From: Candolleomyces eurysporus
Taxonomy: Eukaryota > Basidiomycota > Agaricomycetes > Agaricales > Psathyrellaceae
Reading direction: 5' to 3'
Assembly: GCA_027579435.1 (NCBI GenBank)
Contig: JANBPK010000811.1
Location: 186,001 to 250,000, forward strand
Length of the DNA: 64,000 bases
A program made the position numbers and the translations under genes. The notes below the pieces were generated by a model. That model did not search any database. It was not told the DNA's origin and saw only the letters and a program-made list of their open reading frames with translations. Numbering within the stretch: position 1 is the stretch's first letter; every line of letters begins with the position of its first letter. Below are positions 1-11,135 of this stretch, one piece after another.

Positions 1-37
1 CGACCTACGAGGATGAAGAGCTATAGCGACTATACAG

Positions 38-1337
38 GATCTGTCATTCCCCCATGCGGAGATTTTGCATCCCTCAGTTCGACGTCTAGCACCGTGCCTC
101 CATGGATGCCAGAAAACGATGGATCAGGCTTTTCCAAGCGCTTATCGTAAGTATCCGTCCACCTTCGCTTCAGACTCTCTCTTAACATTTCACTCCCCAT
201 TCGATGTCCTAAAGACTTCGCCACGAGATCGCGCATTTTGTAGATTACATGCTGCCCACCAAGGACGAAATTGCTCTCCGAAGGGATCTAATCGATCGTT
301 TCACAACGCTTATCAAGAAGAAAGCGGGTGCAGGAACTACAGTTCGACCTGTGGGCTCGTGCATCACAGGACTCTTCTTCCCCACCTCCGATATCGACAT
401 GGTCATGGCCTTCTCATCCCTTCCTCTATCCTTTCTTCAGAGCGACATCCGGAGGTCTGGATTTGCGAGCAAGATTGACTCTGTGCTCAACGCTTCCGTT
501 CCACTCCTTCGAATTACGGATGCCGTGACGGGGCTTGAGATCGACTTGACCACGTCGAATGGGCATGGTGAACGGGCGACTAATGCAGTTAAGAAGTGGG
601 TGCAAGAGGACGCCAGTGACGATGAACGGAGGGTGATCAAAGGTCTGGTCATGGTCCTCAAGATGTTTTTATCCATTCGCAGGCTAGGCACGACGTACAC
701 GGGAGGGATCAATTCGTATGTGTTGGTTTGGATGGTGGTGGCTTGGGTCAAATTGGAGATGCCGAAGCTGCAGGCTCATTCTAGCACTACTACCACGGCC
801 GCCGCCACCACCACCACCCGCCGAAGTGCAAGGTCAACCGATCTGGATGATATATTCGCAAGGATGAATTCGATGTCGATATCATCGCACACTTTGTCCA
901 CCGCCATCGCCTCGACGTCCAGGTCTTCCGAACCTCCTACAACCCGAACGAATTTGGGATCAGCTTTGCTCGGATTCCTTCGGTTTTACGGTCAAGAATT
1001 CGACTATGCGAACAAATCTATCAAGTTCACCTCAAGCAGTGTGTGCTACGCCTCCAAATATTCCTACACCACTAAAATATATCTCCTGTCGATCACCGAC
1101 CCTGCGGATCCGAGTGTTGACATGGGGTCCAAAGCGTACGGGATCAAGCATGTGCGGGAAACATTCCGGGATGCCTATGTCACTTTGGAAGCCCTGATCG
1201 AGGGTACGGCGACAAGGGATCAGCGTGCCAAGGCTAAGGTCGAAGGAGTCTTGGGATGCTGGTTGGGGGGAGAGTATTCTCAATTTGTTAGAGAACGGAA
1301 GCGAATTATCAAGGGGTGGAAGTCTCAGCGATCGTAA
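38..1337 (+). CDS. TRF4/PAPD5-like non-canonical poly(A) polymerase (5' end uncertain)
   Basis: The protein is a nucleotidyltransferase of the TRF4/5 (PAPD5/7) class, which adds short A tails to nuclear RNAs for exosome decay. The signature GSCITGLFFPTSDIDMV supplies the first two catalytic Asp residues, and IDLTTSN supplies the third. The central domain follows with LVMVLKMFL and YTGGINSY, then LLGFLRFYGQEFDY, and SITDPADPSVDMGSKAYG near the end matches the family's conserved PAP-associated tail. An intron at 147-243 (GTAAGT to TTGTAG) joins an upstream exon to the main exon, which starts at 244; the join gives AYHYMLPTKDE, as expected before the catalytic core. The upstream frame is open back to an in-frame stop at 14-16, and a possible acceptor lies at 36-37, so the true start may be outside the window. 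A low-complexity Thr/Ala/Arg insert lies mid-protein. The family call is firm; which TRF4 paralog it is cannot be told. Confidence 0.85.
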
Positions 1338-1668
1338 AGAGGAGGTAGGCCACCATACTCAATGGAAGTCGTGGAGAAGCTAAATCGCGAAGGGGCACAG
1401 TGATTAGTACAGCTACTGACTGTGTAGCGATTATTCGCCAATTAGGGGAGAGAATGCCTGGAAGATCGGGTGGAAATTTCTGTTTTCTGTGGATCATGAT
1501 GAGGTCGAGATACCTATTTACCTGACTCTATTTTTGAAGAACGTCGCTCTCACCGCACTTTGTTTGTATGTAAGCGGATAGATTCATATCATATTGGATT
1601 ACTCTTCGAGGCTAGAAGATTCAAGAAATATGAAGTACGAAAGCCTATTCAAACGTCGAATCTATGCG

Positions 1669-1818
1669 TCAAGCTGCCCCAACCTGCTCATCTGGTTCCT
1701 CTTCAAAGGCACGAGCGAGCCAATCATCGAATTCTTCCTCAGCAGAGTCAAGGGCGTCATACGCTCGTTGGAGAACTTTAAGCCGACCTTTGCATACCCG
1801 CATCTCTCTCTTTAGCTC
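1669..1818 (-). other. Open frame continuing past the TAG of the upstream gene
   Basis: Immediately after TAG 1819-1821 the same frame runs to TGA at 1669-1671. The 49 residues are strongly charged and look like a coiled coil (ELKREMRVCKGRLKVLQRAY, then AEEEFDDWLARAFEEE). This is what one expects of a true C-terminus that a nonsense change has cut off. A simple GT-AG intron that removes the TAG and keeps the phase was looked for and not found. Confidence 0.4.
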
Positions 1819-2625
1819 CTACTTCTTGGCTTCTGTGTCGGTGAACCCGGCCCTATCGAGCATTTTGAAAATCTTGTCATTGGTGCTTTTCGAGTACTCG
1901 GCTGCTGATTTCTTGTCGTTTCTATCGCCGGCGCTTTGAGTACTTAGGTGGCTCACAGAAGTATCAACGTCGGCACTCGTAGCCACCCCAGGGTCAGCGT
2001 CACTTGATATCGGCAAGAAAATTATAGGCATCCCGTCCTTCGTAAATTGCTTGATGCCCCGGTGGACCTCAGAACTTCTCGGAACAAAAGCTAAAATAGG
2101 GTTTTGGGGGGATTGAGTAGACCTGATCAGCCCTGAGCGAACATTCGACGATGAAAAGGGTATATCCCATTCCATCTTCTGGTAGCGCCGATCCGGCGTT
2201 TGGACTTCAGGGACAAAGGTATCGTCGTTCTTGGCGTCACTGTCAATGAAATGCTCCGAGTTCGTCCTTTTGAAGTGACGGGTGCTTGTAGACCTAAAGG
2301 GAGAACTGTAGCTGGGGTCGGTGAAATCATAGCTCATGACTTCCTCTCCGAAGCTGTCAGTGTTGCCAGCGTGAGGTTCAAGCTGCATCAAGGTGGGCAA
2401 AAGGTCATTCGGCAGCTCCCGGGGACCACTAGTGTGCGCGTCAAGTTCCGTCTGGATGGATTCCTCGGCAGGATTGAGGCCCAGATGAGCAGGAATTGAA
2501 AGTTCACCCAGGTTGAGGATACTACTAGCGATACCCGAATGGAAGAGACCAGAGGTGGCGACGATATTTCCACTCAGAAATAACCCATTCTCGTATGAGG
2601 TGAGATGGCTGTTGATGTCATCCAT
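1819..2625 (-). CDS. Hypothetical protein, ends at a suspicious in-frame TAG
   Basis: The ATG at 2623-2625 opens a 268-codon frame. The product is polar, rich in Ser, Asp and Thr, and has no domain I recognise, no signal peptide and no membrane segment. The first half holds short hydrophobic stretches (GLFLSGNIVATSGLF, LLPTLMQLEP). The second half is charged and ends in a helix-prone tail. The frame stops at TAG 1819-1821 but stays open for another 49 codons in the same phase (see the next entry), so this stop may be recent. It is the only gene between the TRF4-like gene and the NACHT gene at 3.8 kb. Function unknown. Confidence 0.5.
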   Translation of the reverse strand: MDDINSHLTSYENGLFLSGNIVATSGLFHSGIASSILNLGELSIPAHLGLNPAEESIQTELDAHTSGPRELPNDLLPTLMQLEPHAGNTDSFGEEVMSYDFTDPSYSSPFRSTSTRHFKRTNSEHFIDSDAKNDDTFVPEVQTPDRRYQKMEWDIPFSSSNVRSGLIRSTQSPQNPILAFVPRSSEVHRGIKQFTKDGMPIIFLPISSDADPGVATSADVDTSVSHLSTQSAGDRNDKKSAAEYSKSTNDKIFKMLDRAGFTDTEAKK

Positions 2626-2639
2626 GTGTTGAGGAAGGA

Positions 2640-3842
2640 CAAAGTAAATCCCGAGAATTTGGCTAGCTTGTGAGTGTTGCCTGAAAGAGATTGTGCGGGG
2701 AAGCGTGTCGTGAAACCAACTTGAAATGCACTCGCCTTTTTAACCGAAGTTGCTCGCGAACGGTAACAAAGCACACAACCGTCGCTTTGACGCGCTATCA
2801 GCCGGGCAGTGCGCCTAAGATTGTTGAGCTGAAGCGTGAAAATGCCCATTTAATTGTTCGGCTCGCTTGAAACTTTGTTCCTACGTTTCCATTGTCTGGT
2901 CCGCACTGGACGAAGACAAAAAGCGTGTCCGGCGGGAAGCCGGCTTGAAATTGTTGAATCGGGATATCAATGGCTCGGGATAATGGCCCAATGTGTCCCA
3001 AATCGGCGCACAATAACAGGCATTGAGGATCCACAAAGGGAGAGAGAGAATCACCATAGCAGGTAATGGTAATCATAAGGAATTACAGTGCTAACATTTT
3101 GGTTTCATACAAAGGCAGGTGAACACAGACGAGCAAAAATCAACGGTGTACAATGCAAGAAGAATGGTACTGAAAGCTAATGATAGATTATAAAAAAGTA
3201 TCTGTTGTTAGAATCATCTGCTCTTAGAGCAAGAAAGTCATGGGGCTATCAGAGAGAGTCTCTGCAGAGCAGAGGCTCTACAGAAGCTCAAAGCAACCTA
3301 AGTTGCTTCCTTGGCTTGGGCTCCTCAGCATCATCAAGATGTTGACCTATCTTTGGCCTCCTAAAACAGTATAGGGCCATTGGGCCAGCAGGAACCCAAG
3401 GCGTGCGGATTGATCTGGGGTGGAATCAAGAGTGAATATGGCAGAAGTTTAGGTGGTGTTTTGTTTTGATCCAGGAGCTTGCAGATTTGAGCAAGGTCAT
3501 TTATTTGTCATTTGCTCTTGTTCCTGTTGCACATCCCAATTCATCTGCTTGTATGACCCTTATCCTTATTTCTGGAGTATCATGGTCATTGTGTTTAGTG
3601 AGTATGTATCTTGCTGTGCAGTATTGGTTTCTATCCTAGCCATTGACACAAATTCTTTGTCAACCTGGTGTTGTCCCTTGTCCCACTTGAACAACTGGTC
3701 TACGTTGGATTGTCAACATGTGGATAACATTCATTGGACCAAAATTTGAAAATTACTTGAACACTTGCTGTGTCTATTGGCTCAGCACTCTGGTCTGGTC
3801 AACAGACAAGATTTGGTAAATACTACTGCACAAGATCTAGTC
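2640..3842. other. Intergenic region; distal part is the 3' flank of the NACHT repeat
   Basis: No supportable gene. From about 3450 to 3842 the reverse complement matches the stretch downstream of the second NACHT gene (about 32986-33390), including the landmarks GAATTTGTGTCAATG and CTCCTGGATC. Open frames here on the + strand are antisense to that repeat. From about 3140 onwards the DNA is almost free of CpG. Confidence 0.6.
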
Positions 3843-6600
3843 CTACAGGGGAACAACAGTATGGGTTCGTATTATGCAATCATTGCCCTCCCAACCAATA
3901 CTGAGGCTAAGACTACAGGAAACACCTAGCCCTGCAGAATTCATTCCAGCCTCTGCATAGTCAGCTATCCATTTTAACATCTGGTAGACCCTTTAAGATT
4001 GCTAAAATGACAGTAAGAGAATGGAAGTTGAACTTACCAGATATGCATCCATAACTGTCCAATGGCTAAGGAACTGTGGGAGCAGGGTTAAACAGGTCAC
4101 TGAACAATCCAATCAAAAGATGCAATAACACATACACAGGGGATGAGCATCTCATTGACATTTGGATCCCATGAATGCTCCAAAACACTAGAGCACTGCA
4201 TATTAATGGCTATCAGTGAGATAGAATGTGTAAAAAAAGACAGTGCATAGCTACCTGTGCTCTAATTGCTGCTTCTACATGCTTCACATTTTGTTGGAAG
4301 GCCTTTGCTTGTTCTTGGGGTAGCTTAAGAGGGCCCATAAAACCAGTCTTCACCAAACAGGAATTTGTAAATGCATAGAATGAATACCGCAGCCATTTGT
4401 CTGGAGCATGATTGCATTCCAATGCCAAGGCCAAGTATTCCAATGCCAAAGCCAAGTATTTGATACATTCGGTGAGGCTGGGCAAAATCTGCTGGGGTTT
4501 GGGGCCAAGATCTTGAAATACCCAGAGGAAAAGTTGCGTAAATGAGAAGATGTGCTGATATGGCAAGGTTTGGGAGGGTAGGTGAGTGGGCTGGTCAAGC
4601 TCATTGTAGATAGTGGGTTCTGAAATTGCCTCCAAAAACTTCTCACAGTGCCAGCGTGATGGAAGAGGCCACTCAGTTGATAGAATAACTGTTGGTGGTG
4701 ACAGAGTAGGGCTTGGCAGCCACCCAGTATGAAGGCTGAAATAGTTGTAGGATAACCTCAGGTGATATGAAGGTGATATGAAGAAGTGCCTGGATTGACA
4801 TTCGGTTGTAAGGAATTGGTGGACGGATGCATGACAAACGGGCACAAGTAAGTCACCATCCTCCGTGACATTGATGACTGGTCGCAGATTGATGAGGGAC
4901 TGAACAACTTCAAAGGTTTTGATGCTAAGAAGTTCACTGATCTTGGTGACTGAAGTTGGTCTACGAGATAGTGCGATGATCGAAAGAATGTCAAAGAAAT
5001 AAGGGTGATTCTCTGACTTCGCGAGGACGTGAGCATAGAAAGCATCGAGCGTTTGAGGAAAACGGAGAATTGGTCCTTGTGCAGTTGGTGGTAGCTGGGT
5101 GAACTGTTCGGTATGCTTTGCAGCATGACTGATGCTATACAAAGCAGCAGCAGTATCTGGCCGCTGCCCATCATCATGAAGGGTCGAGCAGCGATACAAT
5201 AGATAAAGATGATAGGAAGGAGGGGTAAAGAAACATCCGGAACGGCTTTCCGTCGTGAGAAAGTCGCGGAGGGATGTGTGGCACATTGTAACAGGTAGGT
5301 CGTCGGTGCCCGGAATATGGATGATTGCTTGTAAGTTGACTAGGACTCGAACGACTTCGAAAGTCTTGATACCAAGAAGTTCCGCTAAGCCGATAATTGG
5401 AAGTGGTTCAAAGATTAATGCGAGAGTTGATATGATATCAGGAAAATGGGGGAGATGTTGGGACCGAGAGAGTGTTTTGGTGTAGAGGGTATCAAGGCCT
5501 GGGTTCATCTTGAGTGTGTGGGGGAGACGTTCCATCGGTGTTGATTGATCGTCGGTGGAGTCGACAATATATTTGAAGAGGCCGGACGCGAAAATGAACG
5601 ATCCGTCGATGTGGTCGACCAATGTGTCCTTATCCTCCTTTGTTGGCCAATCCCCATGTTCTTGGATGTAAGCCCTGACTACCGGATTTCGTTTTATCTC
5701 TTCCTTGAAGCAAGTGGTCATGAAGGTGTCGATGTCGTTGCGGGAACAATGGTTGACGAGATTCTCCAGACGAACTTGCTTGTTCTTCAGGTGACCTTGG
5801 ATGTGCTGTTCGACCCGGCTAGTGATGAACAATCGGAGGGGGACAAGGGGGTTCTTCTTGAAGAACTCCAGCATGTCGTCAATGAAGGCTTGCACGTCCT
5901 GATGGTCTTCGCATTCGTCAAGCCCATCGATGATGATAAGAAAGGGGCCTTTCATAATGGTTGTCTTGAGCAAACGGCCTCTCTTAGCGGCCGCTTTGAA
6001 AGGCTCGTACACCAACCGGCGGAGCTGAGTCACCAAGCTCGACTCTAGGAGACCTTCCTCCGTGACCGCCCTCTTGATGAACGGTGCCGCTTCAGGAATT
6101 GCAGCGGCCAATTGGAAGGCCAAAGTTGTGGCAAACCTCTTCATTCTGCTCCTATCGCCAGTGTTCCGGAAGAAGAAGAAACTCCCCACTAGTCGATTTC
6201 TCCGTTCGAATTTGAGCGCGATGGCCAGGGCGATAGCTGACTTTCCACATCCTACAAATCCGTAAAGCCAGAGGACGTGGGTATTCCACAGCAGCGTGCT
6301 GTCGGCCCAGGCGACGATCATGCGAATCACATCTGTTCGTGTACCGGGAAAGCATGCTGAGTTTGGCGGAGATGTCTCTCGATCTCGAGTGTGAGATGCA
6401 TCGAGAATCGGCTGAAGAAGTTGAATGAGTGCTGCAAGGCAAGTCATGAGCTAAGAGAACAGCTATGGCCCACAGAATCACGTACTCGCTTGATCGTTGG
6501 AGATGTAGTTTCCGTTGACGGTGTAATTGTTCTGCTCGCCAATTTTGAAATTGTGAGCATTTGGAAATATTTCAACGTGTGTAGGAGAGCTCTCGGCCAT
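3843..6600 (-). CDS. NACHT-domain NTPase (NLR-like), copy 1, five exons
   Basis: The gene has five exons on the minus strand: 6600-6486, 6431-4255, 4195-4136, 4073-4038 and 3980-3843, all with GT-AG introns and matching phases, giving about 841 residues. The ATG at 6600 starts a 38-residue exon with NAHNFKIG and NGNYISNDQ. Walker A is GFVGCGKSAIA and Walker B is FLIIIDGLDECED. After the NTPase come two related modules of about 115 residues, each ending CHTSL/CHASV-xxFLTT, then a C-terminal helical part. Such proteins are STAND-class signalling NTPases, used in fungi for non-self recognition and cell death; that role is inferred here. Every exon is paralleled in the inverted copy at 30.2 kb. 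The part encoded by 3843-4800 is strongly CpG-depleted yet still open. An 18-nt tandem duplication repeats the residues YLALALE. No WD40, ankyrin or TPR repeats are evident at the C-terminus. Confidence 0.85.
4430..4465. repeat. Short tandem duplication in NACHT copy 1
   Basis: An 18-nt unit (on the coding strand TACTTGGCYTTGGCATTG plus GAA) occurs twice in a row, duplicating the residues YLALALE. The paralog at 30.2 kb has a single unit, so this is a copy-specific, in-frame expansion. Confidence 0.6.
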
Positions 6601-7192
6601 CCGAAATGTTGAGAGGTGGGGTGTGGATGGATGATTACGAGATTGGGGGAAAGACGAAAGGGAATGAAAGGAGGCAGTGTGAGCACAGCCGTCTCAGACT
6701 CTCAGAGTGTCTCACGCGAGTGTTCGCACGACGTTATGCGCTATTTATGAACACATGGATAGCCTGTACACCTGCAGGGCGACTCTGGCAACACGACATG
6801 TCACCTATCATACACAGCGGACGAAATGCACGTCGACCAAGCGTCCCTACGTACATCCTTCCTCTCTCGTGCAGAGAGATCTATTTATCTAATATGATGA
6901 TGCCCTTGGACATTGTTTTTCGTAATTCGTCTATCCATTCACCCTAGAAGCTCACATCGTAATACTCGAATCTCCCCGTCGTTCCACAATCGCAGCGCCC
7001 ACCACCAAACACGAAGACCACTTCCGGCAACACACGCAGGAGAAGGAAAGAGAGAAGTTTTACGTCGGATCGCGCCTGGGTTCGAACCTCAAGCCATGTT
7101 GGTACCCCGAGGACCGTCGATCGCGGGCGGAGCCCCGCAGCAGGGGCAGGAGGACATGGTGGAGGAGCAAGAGGGGCCCATCACGTTCAGTC
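6601..7192. other. Upstream region of NACHT copy 1; no gene seen
   Basis: The first 100 bp or so is the 5' region of the minus-strand NACHT gene. The rest has only short open frames without codon or motif support. A TTCGAA motif near 7078 recalls a tRNA T-loop, but no acceptor or anticodon arm can be built around it. Confidence 0.5.
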
Positions 7193-8156
7193 ATGGACGA
7201 TGTGTTGGAGAGCCTAGCCGCTTTGGACGCTGCGAAATCTGCCCTCCGCCCTCGCAAGCTCTTTTACAGCCTACCTCCACCGCCGATTAACCAGAGGCTT
7301 ACTCCAAGTTCCTTCTCGACAAAGTCAAGGGCTGGCTCTGTTTCCCAATCAAGCACTCTTGACATCACCTGCATTCCGAGTCAGCGAATACGCTTCCATG
7401 AAGCTCCTCTCCGCGTGCTGGGTTCGTTGACCGCAATTTGGCATGGGGAACGAGATCGTAAAGGATGGCACGACGGTAAATGTGCGCACGCCCAGAAATT
7501 CGCAACGGGGCGCCCCCAATACCATGGACCGAGCAGCCCGTCCGTAGACACCGCTTCCAAGCGCCACCACGAAGCAGAGGAGAAGGAGACGCTCAGGGAT
7601 GGTAGCCAGTCGGAGGTTCAGTTCGCCCAACCCGAGAAGCTACCGTCCGGCAAGATCCATGGTCATGGCTCGTCAACCGAGCTTGGCCACATAGGCCTCG
7701 ATGCTACTACTCTGGTTTAACGATGATGGAAGCATTAGGTCGATGCTGGGAGTATAGCTGGTACGTTCAGGGATTCATTTCACCCATCCGCCTACTGACA
7801 ATAAACTGTTGCCACCTGTGGCGTGCCCTACCTTTCCTGTTCACGTCCCTTATACCCTCTTCACCACTCTACCGACACCACCAACAACTCCTCAAATAAA
7901 TTTCGTCGTCGTCGGTTCAAGGACAGGACTCAAAGGACTCGCTACCAATATTGTCCGAGCGGCCGGTGCTGTCAAGCTTGGGCGAGCAGCGGGCGGAGAG
8001 CGCGTTGTGCCGGGGAGGAATTATGTTGGGATTGATGATGAAGTCGAAGTCGACCCCTCAGCCTCCTCATCTGGAGTGCCAGGGGCAATCGGCGTACGTA
8101 CCTTATTGGGTGAATCCCCAACCGCCCACGCTGAACTGTCGAAATTGGTCGAATAA
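7193..8156 (+). other. Unassigned reading frames, possibly gene remnants
   Basis: Two plus-strand frames (7193-7720, beginning MDDVLESLAALDAAKSALRP, and 7809-8156, containing GGERVVPGRNYVGIDDEVEVD) have biased, protein-like stretches but no recognised domain and no clear exon junctions joining them. They may be a decayed gene interrupted before the NACHT relic at 8.1 kb, or chance frames. I would not assign a function. Confidence 0.2.
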
Positions 8157-8640
8157 CTATTGGTGTTNACGGAGTACGGCTCAGCAAGTCCTCAAGATTG
8201 AGGCTGAAGTCGTTGTAGAATGATTTGAGGTGATATTCGGAAGGTGATACTAAGAAGCGCCCAGATCAACTTTCGGTCGTAAGGAATTGGTGGATGGATG
8301 TATGACACACAGTCACAGGTAAATCACCAGCCTCCGAGAGGGTGATGATTGGTCGCAAATTGACGGGGACCCAAACAACTTTGTNAGTTTGGATGCCAAG
8401 GAATTCGCCGATCCTGGCGACTGAGCGCAGCTTACGNAGTAGCGCAATGGTTGATAACGTATAATGTTCAGAGAAATGAAGGACACCTTCTGATCTCGCG
8501 AGAATGTGAGCATAGAAAGCATCGAGTACTTGAGGAACCCGGGGAACGGGCTTTGTGCAATCGCTGGTANGGGAGGTGAACTGCTTGAGATGATCTGCAC
8601 AGCACACCTGGTGCTGTGAATCTGGTGCAGAAAACGATGG
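8135..8640 (-). pseudogene. NACHT post-domain module relic
   Basis: The minus strand reads as the second post-NACHT module of the intact genes: LDAFYAHILARSE, then EFLGIQT, LRPIITLSEAGDLPVTVCHTS and HQFLTTES, followed by the same downstream bases as near 32100 of copy 2. There is no NTPase part, no start and no upstream exon. Homology ends abruptly near 8640. Four bases within the coding match are N. This is a truncated duplicate, not a working gene. Confidence 0.75.
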
Positions 8641-8871
8641 TAATTACCCTCAAGAGGTGGTGCTCCACTGACTGAGTAGCCCTCCCTCNCTACATGGTCC
8701 CTACAGCCTGCATTACCTGCACCTTTCTCTTGGGGTGCGTCGCCTGATGGGGGTGTCAGTAGAAAGCTTAAGGACAAATCCTGGCGANGTGTGGCCTCTC
8801 GCGAGCATCAACAGTTTACGGCCAGCCTTCCATCGAGCAATCGGCGCTTTACAGGTACGCATTTTATCTCT

Positions 8872-8905
8872 TCCTCCTCCTCCTCCTCCTCCTCCTCCCC
8901 CTCCT
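8872..8905. repeat. (TCC)n microsatellite
   Basis: About ten TCC units in a row, interrupted by a CCC. It creates spurious poly-Ser and poly-Gly frames on the two strands. No gene is supported between 8640 and 9560. Confidence 0.8.
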
Positions 8906-9565
8906 GTCTGCTCGAACTCGAATTCTCTCACACTACATTCTCACACCTAGCCGTGTCTCCTGTTCATATTATCTACAGGACCGACAGCCTCAGGTGGCAA
9001 TGGCTATGACGAAGTTTCTTGGAGACTGGAGAAAAATGAGAAAAATATTGTACCAAGGGTTGTTCGGCTGACTCACGTCAGTCTCTAACCAGCGCGGCCC
9101 AGTGTGCTACGGAACAGCCTTTTGTTATTGCGTGGATAGTAAAATAGCTCCACCGTTTGCGAGAACCTGTTAATGATGTCTTCCATGTGTTCCGTTGTAG
9201 TAGTTCTCCCTACTTTTATATTGACTAGCGGCTCCTGTAAGCTTTTCTGATCGGAGACTCGGAACCAAGAAAACAAAAAATTAGAGACTCGTCGTCGCAT
9301 TCCCTTAAGCGCTATCTTTTATGACAAGTTAATGAGTCTGTATCGAGGATGTAGTAATAGATAGATACACATATACGCAAAACAATGGTATACNATGGCA
9401 GATATCGAGACATAGCTTTTCCTGGTCGGGTGATTGCTACAATTGCAAAATATACAGGATGTCTGATACAATTACAATCCGTCAAAAAAGAAAAAGAAAA
9501 ATGCGTGAAATGGTGGGCGCGTTCATTCATAAAGTGCCTATCGGCAGTGGCTCGAGGTGAAGACC

Positions 9566-10960
9566 TCAAGCTATCGTCTTCGTCATCTGCACTGACATCA
9601 AACGGAGGCTCGTCGTTAGCTTCCTGCTCGTAAAAGTCTTCGTTCGTCTTCTTTGGTATTCAGCCNTGTCAGTCTTCGGCGTCGGCCTCGTGAGGGTCGA
9701 TTTCCTCTCCCTCCTCCTCCTCCTCTTCNNATAACCGCTCTCGTCTTCAACGTCGGTAGCTGCTTCGTCGTCGGAGTCAGCGTCTTCCCGGGCCCCTCCT
9801 TCGATTTGATCTTCATTCGCACTTTCTTCCTCCCTAGTCTCTTCCTCCTCCGAGACCTCGTCCGTTTTCTCTTCGCCCTCGCCCGTATCACCGCTGGCGT
9901 CTACAGCCTCGCTTCCTTCCTCCGCCTTCGAAGCGGTCGGGGTAGACGGGGCATCAGCCTGAGAAGACTGGAGTCCGGGGGTAACAGCCCTTTCGGTGGC
10001 GGCTGCGGCAGACGTAGAGGCTTCCCCGTGTCCAGGAGCCGCGGTCCTGAGACGCTTGAACGTGTGCAAGGCGAGAAGACTTGCGGGCGCCTCCAGGCCA
10101 CTAAAAAGTGACGCATAATCATCATCGTCGCGCAACCTCTTGGATGTCTTCGTAGGCTCGGGTCGAAGCTCAGCTTCTAACGCTGCATCAAAGTCACTAG
10201 AATAACAAAACCGACAGTCAGCACGTGTAGGNACGTAATCCGGAAACAGTGCGCATGGTCGACTTACAATGGGAACGGAAACGGTGACGACCCAAGACGT
10301 TTCTCTTGAATGGGACTCAGATTCTTCAGTGATTGCAAGTACGGGGTGAGCCTAAAGTGACCCAAATCGAACTTGCACTCGGGTGAAAAGACGCGCTCAT
10401 GAAAACTGTATCTTGGACTAGCTGGAAGGCCCGTGGGGGTTCGAGGGGCGGGAACAGGTACTTCAACTTCGGGGGGGGCTAAGGAACCTGAAGGCGTGGC
10501 AGTTAGAAATCGGAGAGCCCCCTGAAGGGTTATAGCTGACTTACGCAGAGGGACTGCTGGCACCAAGGCCTGCGTTGGCGGATCGGAGGACAGTCCTGGT
10601 ACTGGTAGAAACCTGTTAGACAATGGCTGTGATTCACCACGAGAAGAGACTCACAGATTGGGTGCGCCTTGTGCCACCGGTGGGTCATCTGCAGGATCGG
10701 CATTCAGAGCCCTGTAGAAGAGTCGCAGTCAGCATCCGTGAAGCGCTTAATATGAGCTGAATGAAGGCGATTGGGAGATGCACAGAGAAAGAGAGAATAC
10801 TCTCGGAGANACAGCTGCATGCCGTGGCCAGCTCCCCAGAATTGAAGACTTACCCTAGGCCTCGTCCAGCTGGTCTCTCCACTGGCACATCATCGTCCTG
10901 CGGAGTACTGATTGGTGGATTGGGATTGACATTCTCGTCGTAAATGGCGGTGCGAGGCAT
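9566..10960 (-). CDS. Hypothetical acidic nuclear-type protein, multi-exon
   Basis: The ATG at 10960 begins MPRTAIYDENVNPNPP. Five exons can be joined in phase. The first ends at a GTAAGT near 10853; the second encodes ALNADPADDPPVAQ, the third FLPVPGLSSDPPTQ, and the fourth FSPECKFDLGHFRLTPYLQ and LSPIQEKRLGS. The last starts after a TTCTAG near 10198 and encodes FDAALEAELRPEP, DDDDYASLFSG and a long Glu/Asp-rich tail. I do not recognise the family. The acidic tail and RLR/KRLR clusters suggest a nuclear or chromatin-associated protein, which is inference. Two Ns at 9729-9730 coincide with a frame change: past them the most protein-like reading (EEEEEERE, then NEDFYEQEANDEPPFDV) is in another frame, so the exact end is uncertain. 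Confidence 0.6.
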
Positions 10961-11135
10961 TGTGTGGTGAAAATGCTGGGAAGGACAATGAAGGACGAGC
11001 GAGAGGGGCGAAGGCAAACGCGCGCGGCTTTCAACGACCAACAAGGACCAAACAACGCGGTCGCGCTCATTAGCGAACGTCGTCATCACACACGAGCGCA
11101 AACACCGCCATAACGTTGGTTTTCCAACCCTGGCC

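Larger units (their letters stand above)
3450..6700 (-). repeat. Inverted segmental duplication, copy 1 (NACHT unit)
   Basis: This about 3.2-kb segment matches 30120-33390 in opposite orientation over the whole NACHT gene, all four introns and about 400 bp of 3' flank. Similarity fades about 100 bp upstream of the ATG, where both copies share a pyrimidine-rich CCTCCTTTC tract. Limits were judged by eye. Confidence 0.7.

Noticed and set aside
3453..3749. Cys-rich plus-strand frame resembling one at 33190-33414 (-)
   Set aside because: Both are antisense to the 3' flank of the duplicated NACHT unit; their similarity comes from the DNA duplication, not from a conserved protein.
7070..7090. TTCGAA motif like a tRNA T-arm
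   Set aside because: Flanking bases do not form the 5-bp stem, and no D-arm, anticodon arm or acceptor pairing is present.
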